A stretch of 18,187 bases of DNA from an uncultured Aliiroseovarius sp. (lineage in GTDB: Bacteria > Pseudomonadota > Alphaproteobacteria > Rhodobacterales > Rhodobacteraceae): contig CALJDH010000119.1 in NCBI GenBank assembly GCA_938023895.1, positions 1 through 18,187 of the forward strand. Direction: 5' to 3'. Below are positions 7,439 to 15,144 of the stretch, piece by piece. Both the position numbers and the translations under genes were made by a program. Numbering within the stretch: the first letter of the stretch is position 1; each line of letters starts with the position of its first letter. The notes beneath the pieces are model-generated. The model did not search any database. It was not told where the DNA came from and was given only the letters and a program-made list of their open reading frames with translations.

Positions 7439-9471
7439 GTTACCGCCTCGAGTCGCTGTTCAGGTTCGATACCCTCTTCGAACAACTCTTCCAACTCATT
7501 TGCAAGCCTCTTGGCATTTTCCAAGGCGGCGTGTGCATCCGGTCGCGATGCGGTTTGGGTCTTGTCCAGCTCTTCAAATCGGGTCGCAAGCACGGCCAAA
7601 TGATGCTCCATCACCGTGTTCAGTCGGCTTGTCAGATCCGAGTGGAACTGGTTCACAAGATCATTCGCGATGGACAGGAACTCGTGCGTGATCATTTGTT
7701 CGCCGCGGGCAACGACAGATTGCTGTTTCAACAGACGCGCCAACCACGAGACGCGCAGTTCGACCGTGATGCCGCGGGTCAGGACGCTGGTGTCCGGGCG
7801 GTACCACCGGAGTGCGCTGGCATCCACATTCAGCGGGGTGTCGGCAGTGTCCGCACCGCTTTGTGCCAGAGCCGCGTTTGACTGCATGTCCAAGGCGAAC
7901 AGCTCGTTCAGCATTTTCTGGCGCTGGGCATGGGCTGCATCCAGAAGCCGCTCGCGCATGATTTGACGCAACTCACCAAAGTCCAGCTCGGTCGCGCCGC
8001 CAGTGCTAAGCAATGGCGACACACCGTTTTCCCCCTGTACCACGTTCGAGACCACGGACCTGACGATGCCCTCGAGCTCTTGTCGCAAAACACCCATGTC
8101 TTGCCCGGCGTCGGTGGCCAGGCGATCCTTGGTGTCGAACACAAGCTGGCTTAGCTGCGCGCGTGTTTTGTCTTCGGACTGTGCGAAATGGGCGTCCGCC
8201 GTTTCGTCGTCGACGATCTTCAAATGCACCCGGCGGCGTTCCAATTCGCTGTTGGCGAAGTTGCGCAGATGCTGTGCCGCGATGTGAATGCGTTCGCTGC
8301 GGGGCCCGATCGACATCTCTCGTATGACGTGGGTGCGCAGATCGGGCAGGCCCGAGGCAATCATTGCGGCCAAACGCAGAGCGCTTTCCGCCGCGCCATC
8401 CTGCTTGGTCCGTTTCAGCTGTTCGACGCCCTCAAGGAAACGCTGCATTTTCTGAGGGTGGGCCTTTAACCAGGCCAGAATCTGGTCATGGTCAATGCCG
8501 GTCGCGTCCCCGGTCAGCGCATAGTGGGCCCATTGCGCGCTGCCCATCATCACCGTCATCCGGCTGCTGTCCAACGCGCGCTCTAGGCCAGCCCGCACGT
8601 CGGCATGAACGCTAGCGGCGTCTTCGACGCCCCGGTTCAGTTCGTCCACCCGGTTCACAAAGACCACCATCTGCCCCAGCTCAAGCGCCTGCATCAGGCG
8701 GAACAGTTTCAGATCCGCCTGCGACAGCGCCTGATGCGCGGACAGAACCACGACGAAGAAGTCGGAGTTGCGCAAATACTGGTGCGAGATCTCTTCCCGG
8801 ATCAGCAGAGGATCATTGATGCCCGGGGTGTCGGTTACGGTCAGTGGGAACGAGAAATGGCCCTGATCAAAAAAGACTTCGGCTTTGCGGGTAAGGTCGC
8901 TGTAGTAGGGGGCCGATGCAGTGTCTGCTTGCTCTGGCGCATCCTCGGGATCGATGCCGGCGCTGACATAGCGGGCCAGATCGTCTTGTGTCAGCTCTTC
9001 CAGATCATGGGACGTGCCCAACAGGTCTTCATAGCGTGCGCCAAGCCGTGCCTTCGCCCGGGTCTTCATCGCCTCGATCTGTTCTTCGATGATTTGCCGT
9101 TTATAGCTGTCTTCTCCGTCCGGCAGCAGGTCGCGGATCTCGTCCCCTTCGGACAAAAGAGTCTGCCACTGGGCGTTGTCGAAGAAATGGAAGATCCCAC
9201 CGTTGGTGCGTCCGGACGGGTGGCCGAAATGCATATCAGTTACGACGGTGGTCCAAGGATTAACATCCGAGGGCAGGAAGTTCGCTTGCCCGGTAAAACC
9301 ATTGATCAGGCGCGACTTCCCCGCCTTGATTTGACCGACGAACGCGACGCCGGGTTTCAATGCTTTTAGGTCCGCGAGAATGCGCGCAATGAACGGCTGC
9401 GCTTCATCGCTGGCCGTTTGCACCATCTGCTCGGCGATCCGAACTAAATCCTGTCGGCGTCCCTCGTCCAT
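7435..9471 (-). CDS. Large dynamin-like GTPase L2
   Basis: This 678-residue protein carries G1 GQIKAGKS (46-53), a G2 region LPSDVNPWTTVVT (66-78), G3 DTPGIND (214-220) and G4 NRVDEL (273-278). The inserted segment between G2 and G3 is long (about 130 residues), and the rest is largely helical to the C terminus, as expected for the stalk of bacterial dynamin-like proteins. A segment SWLARLLKQ near 575-583 sits where L1 has its Trp/Arg-rich patch and may touch membrane. It is a clear paralogue of L1 (12533-14545): G1, LPSDVNPWT, DTPG and NRxDEL all match. The start is ATG 9469-9471 with GGAAAA a few bases upstream, 77 bp after the previous gene. It overlaps S2 by 4 bp, so the pair is translationally coupled and may form a hetero-oligomer (inference). 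Confidence 0.9.
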   Translation of the reverse strand: MDEGRRQDLVRIAEQMVQTASDEAQPFIARILADLKALKPGVAFVGQIKAGKSRLINGFTGQANFLPSDVNPWTTVVTDMHFGHPSGRTNGGIFHFFDNAQWQTLLSEGDEIRDLLPDGEDSYKRQIIEEQIEAMKTRAKARLGARYEDLLGTSHDLEELTQDDLARYVSAGIDPEDAPEQADTASAPYYSDLTRKAEVFFDQGHFSFPLTVTDTPGINDPLLIREEISHQYLRNSDFFVVVLSAHQALSQADLKLFRLMQALELGQMVVFVNRVDELNRGVEDAASVHADVRAGLERALDSSRMTVMMGSAQWAHYALTGDATGIDHDQILAWLKAHPQKMQRFLEGVEQLKRTKQDGAAESALRLAAMIASGLPDLRTHVIREMSIGPRSERIHIAAQHLRNFANSELERRRVHLKIVDDETADAHFAQSEDKTRAQLSQLVFDTKDRLATDAGQDMGVLRQELEGIVRSVVSNVVQGENGVSPLLSTGGATELDFGELRQIMRERLLDAAHAQRQKMLNELFALDMQSNAALAQSGADTADTPLNVDASALRWYRPDTSVLTRGITVELRVSWLARLLKQQSVVARGEQMITHEFLSIANDLVNQFHSDLTSRLNTVMEHHLAVLATRFEELDKTQTASRPDAHAALENAKRLANELEELFEEGIEPEQRLEAVT

Positions 9472-9548
9472 AATTTGTTTTCCAACTCGTTATTCAAAGC
9501 AAACTGCAGACCCAAATTCCAACGTGGAAAGCGGGTGTATCTGTATAT

Positions 9549-10454
9549 TCAGCTAAAATTTACGTTCGAAGTCAATGATTTCCATAATTGTACGACTGAA
9601 CCCAACCTACGCGTGTGGTGGGCTGTCATGGTTGTTGCTTCTGTGTCGCGGCAGATGGTCAAACTGGGCATTTCCTGAGCCTGCGACCGCAAGATTATCA
9701 ACTGAGGACCTGAATCTGCCTGATCGCTGTCGGCGTCCCAGGCCAACAGGTCGTCCATCAGCTGCTGCACGGCGTCCAGATTCTGCGTCAGAACGCCATC
9801 GGGACCAGCAACCGTGGCGTTCGCGTGACTGACCAAAATCCGTTGATCGCTGACTTTCGTCGCGTTTGCGTAAAACTGTGCGGCGATGCCGTCGCCAACT
9901 TCGTCATCTGCACACAGTGCGGTTTCCGGGGCAGGCGCTGCGATCTCGGGCGTGGTGGGCTCGGCGATGGACTCTATGGTTTCGGGGCCTGACGGCTCAG
10001 ACGGCGCCGGAGGCGCGCTCATGGGTTCAAGCGCGCTGATGGCAGCGTCAATAGCAGACAACTGCAAGCCGGTTGCCACGATGTCATCGCCATCTTCGGG
10101 TGGTGTGCTGTGTATCTGGATGCCAGAGCCAGAGCAAACCATGTTTAGGATCTGGGCTACATTTTGGGCACTGGTTTCCGGCGGGGTCGCCTGCACGCCG
10201 TCCATCAGGGCCTCGGTCATGCCGGCCACGCGGCCATTGTTCACGGCCAGCGTAATTGCATCGTCCTGCTCATTGCTGATCTGGATGATGCGGGGCAAAA
10301 ACGTTGTTCGCACCACATCAAGCGCCGCCATGCTGCGGGCTTCTGGCGTGCCGTGGTTCAGCAAACGGCTTTGCCCGCGACGGGCTTTTGCGTCGTCCAC
10401 AATGCGTTCAAGCCGATCAAGCGTATCTGATTGAATTCCAGCCATATCTGTCAC
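9549..10454 (-). CDS. Unrecognised protein between the Roadblock-like gene and L2
   Basis: I do not recognise this family. The product is 301 residues, soluble, with no signal peptide or membrane span. The N-terminal part (about 8-140) is mixed, beginning with a helix (DTLDRLERIVDDAKARRG) and then FLPRIIQISNEQDDAITLAVNNG, which reads like a small beta domain. A Pro/Ala/Glu/Ser linker covers about 143-176. A second folded part (about 180-301) ends GSVVQLWKSL. The two-domain, linker-joined layout suits an adaptor. The GTG start at 10452-10454 overlaps the stop of the Roadblock-like gene (GTGA); an in-frame ATG at 10443-10445 is an alternative start three codons in. Its fixed place between Roadblock-like and dynamin genes suggests it serves the dynamin proteins, but this is inference only. 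Confidence 0.8.
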   Translation of the reverse strand: MTDMAGIQSDTLDRLERIVDDAKARRGQSRLLNHGTPEARSMAALDVVRTTFLPRIIQISNEQDDAITLAVNNGRVAGMTEALMDGVQATPPETSAQNVAQILNMVCSGSGIQIHSTPPEDGDDIVATGLQLSAIDAAISALEPMSAPPAPSEPSGPETIESIAEPTTPEIAAPAPETALCADDEVGDGIAAQFYANATKVSDQRILVSHANATVAGPDGVLTQNLDAVQQLMDDLLAWDADSDQADSGPQLIILRSQAQEMPSLTICRDTEATTMTAHHTRRLGSVVQLWKSLTSNVNFS

Positions 10455-10879
10455 ACCGCAGCCGAGATCAGTTTCATATTTGCGGCAGACTTGGCCAGTG
10501 CCAGCCCGACATTTGCAAGGTCATCCGAGACATAGCAGATCACATGATCCGGCTGATCTGGCCGCCTGAGCAGCAGATACAGGCGCTTGCCTGCGCAGAT
10601 TGCGATCTCTCCAAAGCCGGAACCCTGCGCCGTGCCATCACCCGAGAGCAGCTGTTCAAAGGCGTGAACGCCGCGTCCCAAGATCAGATTGGCGATCGAG
10701 GTCGACATGGCTTCAAGCGCCGCGATGCTGGCGTCATCACGCCCCTGAATGCCCAGAAGAAACCCGGTTTGCATATCGACATACCCAGCCGCGACGCAGT
10801 TGGGAACGGTTTGCATGCCTGCTGAAAGCGCATCGTCCAGAGACAAAGTCGCGTCAGCCAAAGTGGTGTTATGTATCAT
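10451..10879 (-). CDS. Roadblock/LC7-like small protein
   Basis: This 142-residue soluble protein looks like the Roadblock/LC7 fold. A helix (13-22) is followed by VPNCVAAGYVDMQTGFLLGI (25-44), a strand-turn-strand ending in the typical polar-Thr-Gly turn. A central helix (51-68) comes next, then strands FGEIAICAGKRLYLLLRRP (89-107) and HVICYVSDD (112-120), and a final helix with LANVGLALAKSA (121-132). Roadblock proteins such as MglB and those of Streptomyces conservons dimerise and control small GTPases. Here the nearby GTPases are dynamin-like, suggesting a regulator or scaffold for them. The call rests on pattern only and needs a profile search. It starts 5 bp after the S1 stop with a weak ribosome site and overlaps the next gene by 3 bp (GTGA). 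Confidence 0.65.
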   Translation of the reverse strand: MIHNTTLADATLSLDDALSAGMQTVPNCVAAGYVDMQTGFLLGIQGRDDASIAALEAMSTSIANLILGRGVHAFEQLLSGDGTAQGSGFGEIAICAGKRLYLLLRRPDQPDHVICYVSDDLANVGLALAKSAANMKLISAAV

Positions 10880-10884
10880 TTGTT

Positions 10885-12528
10885 TTAAAGCACGTGCCAG
10901 ACAGTGTCGCTGTCAGTTGCCGTGTCGCTGAGAGATTGCAGGGTGCCTTCAGAGTGCTGAGCATGATGGTCGCGGGCACGGTTATCGAAATGCTCTAGGA
11001 AGTTCACGAATTCCTCATGCAACTCGGCCGGATCGTCGAAATCACCGACGGTCGACAAATGCTCGGCCCAGGCGTCGGCCGCGCTTAGCGGTTTGGAGTC
11101 CGGAATGCTGTAGATAGACGGGTTCGAAGCCAAGCCGATCGTCTCAGCGGTAACCGCTGCGTCGGCCTCTTCTACGTGATCTTCGTAATCTTCTCCCCGG
11201 TCGGAAACCAGACCGGTAATCGACGCGATCAGATGTTCAGAATCATCCTCTTCCGTGTCCTGAGCGGGTTCTTCGACCTCATCGGTCGAGACGTCATCTT
11301 GTGCGTCGAGTTGCGCGCCTTCGGCCTCGATCTGGTCACCGTCCAAATCGGCCGCTGTATCGGCTGCGATGTCCTCTTGGTGTTCAGGGGCATCGTTCAC
11401 CAAAGTTAAGGGTTCGGACAATACTTCTTCTGCAACGGCTTGCTCGTCCAGACTTTCCGTAAGATGGAAGACAGACTTCAGCTCTTGCATATCCTGTTCT
11501 TCATGGCTGTCGGTCTGTACCTGCGCTCGAAGTTTGTCTGCTTCGTTCGCATCAATACGCTGACGGGTCTCGGACGAGCCACTTCCCCGCGTGTCGCGGC
11601 GTGGACGGGCAGGTCGGATCCGCACAACATTGCCGGCGTTGCCTTCCATCGGAATAGGTTCGACCTCATCCGCGACGGACATGACCGGCGGGCTCCAAAC
11701 ACGGGTCGAGGTTTCCCCACCCAACTGAAGTGCGCTGGTGCTCAGCTCTTCGCTGGTGCCGTCTTTCTGGTAGCGCGCCAGCATTTCAGCGCGTGCGGCC
11801 ATGATATCGGCGGTGATGGTCAGGAAGTTGTCGACCAGGTTGCCGCCACCGCTTCCGGCCCACAGGTGGGCCTTTTCTTCATTGTCACGCGCGATGATCG
11901 CATCGCGGGCGGAAATCATGATCGTGCGGCGGAACATGTCGCCCGTTTCACGATTGATGCGGCGTAGAACTTTGGCCTGATCGGTCTCATTCAGCGCATC
12001 GGCACGCGTCACCAGCAGAAGCGAGTTCTGGCGCAGGCGATTGGGCAGCGAGGCCCACGTCGCGCGCTCGGTTTCGCGCCAGGCTTGGGTCGAGTGGGTA
12101 CACCACAACACGCCATTGGCCTGCCCGACCGCGCGTCTCCAGACATCTTCCGAAATCTTGGGGTCCGAGATGCCGGGCGTGTCGATAAGATCCACTGCCT
12201 CGAGGATATCGGCTTCCAGATAGACACGCACAAAATGCGCGCCCTGAACGCCGACTTCGCCAATCTTTTCCAACTCGATCGTTTCGCGGCTGCCATCGAG
12301 ATTCTGGACATAGGCAGGCTTGTTGCCCCACGAGAACCAGATGGGTGGCAGTTGCGTTGCCGTAACCTGCGTAGGCAGGGTTTCCTTTTTCAAAAGGAAA
12401 TTCAAAAGCGTCGACTTGCCGGCGCTGAACTCGCCCATCAAGGCGAAAACCGGTTTACGGTGCGACCAGCGCTTCAGACGTTTCCATTGCTCTGCTGTGA
12501 CAATGCGGGGGGGAATGTGATCTTTCAT
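10885..12528 (-). CDS. Small dynamin-like GTPase S1 with acidic tail
   Basis: This 547-residue protein has a G domain at the very N terminus (about 20-245): G1 GEFSAGKS (32-39), Thr residues at 53-58 (TQVTAT) for G2, G3 DTPGISDP (116-123) and G4 TRAD (174-177), with Arg in place of the usual Lys. Between G3 and G4 it shares WCT, AWRETER, W, NSLL and VT with S2. After a basic patch (RIRPARPRRDTRG, 303-315) comes a long acidic, probably disordered region (about 335-465) rich in Glu, Asp, Ala and Gln. A distinct C-terminal segment (about 470-547) follows with helix FVNFLEHFDNRARDHHAQH. I chose ATG 12526-12528, 4 bp after the L1 stop. An in-frame TTG at 12550-12552 would overlap L1 by 20 bp. It probably works with L1, the gene just upstream. 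Confidence 0.87.
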   Translation of the reverse strand: MKDHIPPRIVTAEQWKRLKRWSHRKPVFALMGEFSAGKSTLLNFLLKKETLPTQVTATQLPPIWFSWGNKPAYVQNLDGSRETIELEKIGEVGVQGAHFVRVYLEADILEAVDLIDTPGISDPKISEDVWRRAVGQANGVLWCTHSTQAWRETERATWASLPNRLRQNSLLLVTRADALNETDQAKVLRRINRETGDMFRRTIMISARDAIIARDNEEKAHLWAGSGGGNLVDNFLTITADIMAARAEMLARYQKDGTSEELSTSALQLGGETSTRVWSPPVMSVADEVEPIPMEGNAGNVVRIRPARPRRDTRGSGSSETRQRIDANEADKLRAQVQTDSHEEQDMQELKSVFHLTESLDEQAVAEEVLSEPLTLVNDAPEHQEDIAADTAADLDGDQIEAEGAQLDAQDDVSTDEVEEPAQDTEEDDSEHLIASITGLVSDRGEDYEDHVEEADAAVTAETIGLASNPSIYSIPDSKPLSAADAWAEHLSTVGDFDDPAELHEEFVNFLEHFDNRARDHHAQHSEGTLQSLSDTATDSDTVWHVL

Positions 12529-12532
12529 GTTA

Positions 12533-14545
12533 TCAGGCCGCCTCGGTGCCAAGATCCTTTAGGATATCTCCCAAAAGTTCATCTGGAGACTTCGCAGCTT
12601 TAAGGCCAGCCGCTTTCAAGGCTTCCTCGTCCACTTGCGCCTGCGCCGACTGCGAAATTCCCAGGAGTGTTTCCTGCTGCTCTATCATGAATTCTGCCAG
12701 CATGGCGCGGACGTTCTCCAACACCGCTGCGATCTGGTTTTCTTCAATGTCTTTGGTGATCGAACTGGCTTCGGATGCCACCAGTCGCGTGTAATCGGCC
12801 GCATACGAGGCCACGCCACGACGGCGCTGCCACCAGCGGCGCCACCATGTGCTTTGCAGGTCCAGCGCGATGGTGCGGCCAATGGCCAGGGGGGGCGGTA
12901 CATTGGGCACGATCGGGGGTTCGATCGAGAACTCGCCCAGGTGTTGCCCAAGCATGTTGCGATACACGGCTTCGATGTCATGCGCTGCCGAAGTATAGAG
13001 CGCGCCGACCTCTTTGCGCATTGCACGCGCGAAGTTGAAATAGGCGGATTTCTGAAGTGCACGGAACCCGGCGGGGTCGTATTGCCATGTGCCGTCTTCG
13101 CCATGCTGTTCCAGATGCTCAATCAGCGACTCGGTGGCGCGTTTGATGAAGTTTTCTTCGGTGCGCGCCAGACGCTGCATCACCTTGTCGCGCAGTTTGG
13201 CGGTAAGCTCGGTCGCGCGGTGTTCATAGTCGGCGGCCACGGTGCGGATGGCGTCTTCCGGCGTCTTACCGTCCAGATCATAGACCATCGTGCCCGTGTC
13301 GGTCAGCGTCTTCGCAACCGATGTTGCGCGGATCTGGCTGGCCATGTTGCGGGCGCGGTTGCGGACCTTGTTGCACAGGCGTGCGCCAGCGCCTTCGGCG
13401 ATCCGCTCGTTGATCGACAGAAGCAGGTCGGGCAGACCCGACAGAGCCCAGATGTGTTCCAGCTCGATGTTTTCGCTGTCGAAACCGGCAGCCACACAAA
13501 GCTTGTTCAACGACGACGCGGCGTGATCGGTCAGAACGCCCGAGTCGCCGGTCAGCGCGGCTTCGGCCCAGAGGGCACTGCCAAAGATCACGCCCGCATC
13601 GGTGTTGATGCTGCTTTGCTTCAACATCTCGGTCACGCGGTCGCGGATTTCCGGCACTTCGCGCACCGGGTCATGCAGCTCGTCGATGCGGTTGATGAAC
13701 AGGATGATCTGACGGTTCTCAAACTGCGAGATCATGCGCATCAGCGCCAGATCCATCGTGGTCAGGGCTTGGCTCGCGGCCATCACGACCACGCAGACTT
13801 CGGACCCGCGCAGGCTGCGCAGGGTGATCTGTTCACGGACCATGAAGGTATCATTCACACCCGGCGTGTCGCTGAGGTTGATCGCCATCGGATATTGCGG
13901 AATGTCCAGATACAGCTCGGCCGTTTTGGTCACATCCGCGAAACGCCCGCTATCGGCGCTGATATCCGGGTCGTCTTCGTCGCCCATGCAGACATAGCGC
14001 TGCACCAGGTAGTCGTCGAAATAATCATACGAGTGGCTTTGACCCATGATCAGGTCGAAATGCTTGCCCAACCGCTCTTCCGAGCGGGCTTTCATATCTT
14101 CGACCTGTTTGCGGATGTCGTCCATTTCGTCATCGGCACCGGCACGGTGGGCCAGTTCGCCCAGACGGCCGCCGCCGGCGGTCAGGTTCTGCCATTCGTC
14201 GTGATCGAAGAAAGTAAATTTCGCCTTGGTGTCACCCGGCGTCCGTGTGTTCACATGCAAGGTGGTCGCCACCGAGGTCCACGGGTTGACGTCCGACGGC
14301 AGCAGACCGGGGCGTCCTGCCATGATGTTCACAAGCGATGACTTGCCCGCCTTGACCTGACCGACAAAGGTCACGTTGGCCGTGAATTCGTCCATCCGCG
14401 ATTTCAGCTTGGCCAACCGGGCCGAACTGCGTGCGTCTGCAATTGCTGTCAGCTGGTCAATAGTCGCGTTCAACCCGCCAAACGCATCGTTCAGCGGGTC
14501 CAGAGCTTCATTACCTGTTGCCAGTAGATGTATGTTTCGCGCCAT
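12533..14545 (-). CDS. Large dynamin-like GTPase L1 with Trp/Arg-rich patch
   Basis: This 670-residue protein has G1 GQVKAGKS (62-69), a G2 region LPSDVNPWTSVATT (82-95), G3 DTPGVND (226-232) and G4 NRIDEL (285-290). The remainder is predicted mostly helical, as in the stalk of bacterial dynamin-like proteins. A striking WWRRWWQRRR at 567-576 lies between helical stalk segments. This matches the position where dynamin-like proteins carry a membrane-inserting paddle, and its Trp/Arg content fits contact with acidic lipid (inference). It has no classical transmembrane span. It is paralogous to L2 through the whole G domain. The ATG at 14543-14545 has GAGGG 8 nt upstream and lies 3 bp after the first gene of the operon. 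It likely forms a functional pair with S1, giving GTP-driven membrane tethering, bending or repair. Confidence 0.9.
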   Translation of the reverse strand: MARNIHLLATGNEALDPLNDAFGGLNATIDQLTAIADARSSARLAKLKSRMDEFTANVTFVGQVKAGKSSLVNIMAGRPGLLPSDVNPWTSVATTLHVNTRTPGDTKAKFTFFDHDEWQNLTAGGGRLGELAHRAGADDEMDDIRKQVEDMKARSEERLGKHFDLIMGQSHSYDYFDDYLVQRYVCMGDEDDPDISADSGRFADVTKTAELYLDIPQYPMAINLSDTPGVNDTFMVREQITLRSLRGSEVCVVVMAASQALTTMDLALMRMISQFENRQIILFINRIDELHDPVREVPEIRDRVTEMLKQSSINTDAGVIFGSALWAEAALTGDSGVLTDHAASSLNKLCVAAGFDSENIELEHIWALSGLPDLLLSINERIAEGAGARLCNKVRNRARNMASQIRATSVAKTLTDTGTMVYDLDGKTPEDAIRTVAADYEHRATELTAKLRDKVMQRLARTEENFIKRATESLIEHLEQHGEDGTWQYDPAGFRALQKSAYFNFARAMRKEVGALYTSAAHDIEAVYRNMLGQHLGEFSIEPPIVPNVPPPLAIGRTIALDLQSTWWRRWWQRRRGVASYAADYTRLVASEASSITKDIEENQIAAVLENVRAMLAEFMIEQQETLLGISQSAQAQVDEEALKAAGLKAAKSPDELLGDILKDLGTEAA

Positions 14546-14548
14546 GGC

Positions 14549-15058
14549 TTAACCCTCGGTACCGTTTAAAACATTCCTCAGACCGGGTTCCGTTTGTAGC
14601 TGTCCTGCAGGCAGGGCCGATGGAGTGTCGATCAGCTCGACCAGTTCGATGACATCCAGGATCAACTGCATCTCGTGTGATGCCTGACCGATGTACCCAT
14701 CTGGGATATCTGCAAAGACTTGAATGGTCTGAAAGCGCTCGCCGTCTTCCAGTTTGGCGACCTGTTCGCCTTTCGGAAAGCCATCCGCTTTGTCGGCAGG
14801 AAGTGCCATCTTGGGATTGGCAAGCATGTAATGATCCCCGCGCTTGGTCTCCAGCGATACACCAAAGCCGACCTGTGGATACTCCGCGCTAAGATATTGC
14901 AGTCTATCGCTTAGCCCTTTGCGCATGACAAAAGCGGCATTGGCCTGAATATCAACAACATTGGACGTAGCGTGCACGGTGAGGTCCTCGGCATTAGGTA
15001 GAGTGGGGTACCAGGCTGACCTCGGGTAAAAAGAGGTCGGGGACTCATTAATATACAT
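14549..15058 (-). CDS. Unrecognised first gene of the dynamin operon
   Basis: I do not recognise this 169-residue protein. It has no signal peptide, membrane span or known motif. Composition is mixed, with several likely strands (VGFGVSLETKRGDHYMLANP, 63-82; FQTIQVFADIP, 109-119) and one helix near 126-144 (SHEMQLILDVIELVELIDT). This looks like a compact alpha/beta or beta-rich domain. The start is ATG 15056-15058, since the reading frame and the 3-bp spacing to L1 fit, but the ribosome site is weak (TTGAG). Being first in a tightly packed operon of dynamin-like GTPases, it may be a partner or regulator of L1. That is inferred from position only. Confidence 0.75.
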   Translation of the reverse strand: MYINESPTSFYPRSAWYPTLPNAEDLTVHATSNVVDIQANAAFVMRKGLSDRLQYLSAEYPQVGFGVSLETKRGDHYMLANPKMALPADKADGFPKGEQVAKLEDGERFQTIQVFADIPDGYIGQASHEMQLILDVIELVELIDTPSALPAGQLQTEPGLRNVLNGTEG

Positions 15059-15082
15059 CTCAACGAGTGTGACCCAGAACGG

Positions 15083-15118
15083 GGCCTAATTGAGACGCAA
15101 TTGAGAGTTGTTTAGGCC
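15083..15118. repeat. Inverted repeat enclosing a tandem direct repeat
   Basis: GGCCTAA at 15083-15089 and TTAGGCC at 15112-15118 are perfect inverted arms with a 22-bp centre. Inside lie two copies of AATTGAGA, at 15088-15095 and 15099-15106, spaced exactly 11 bp apart, about one helical turn. The element begins 25 bp upstream of the first ATG of the dynamin operon, where a regulator or RNA polymerase would bind. It is a candidate operator. Confidence 0.5.
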
Positions 15119-15126
15119 GGAAATGG

Positions 15127-15144
15127 GGCGCAATTATGGCGCAA
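15127..15144. repeat. Second tandem direct repeat, 11-bp period
   Basis: GGCGCAA occurs at 15127-15133 and again at 15138-15144, with TTAT between. The 11-bp spacing equals that of the AATTGAGA repeat nearby, so a protein could occupy one face of the helix across both elements. Confidence 0.4.

Noticed and set aside
12635..14341. 568-codon open frame on the plus strand opposite L1
   Set aside because: The minus-strand product has all dynamin G motifs. The plus-strand frame has His/Arg/Val-rich low-sense composition and no domain, typical of an antisense shadow in GC-rich DNA.
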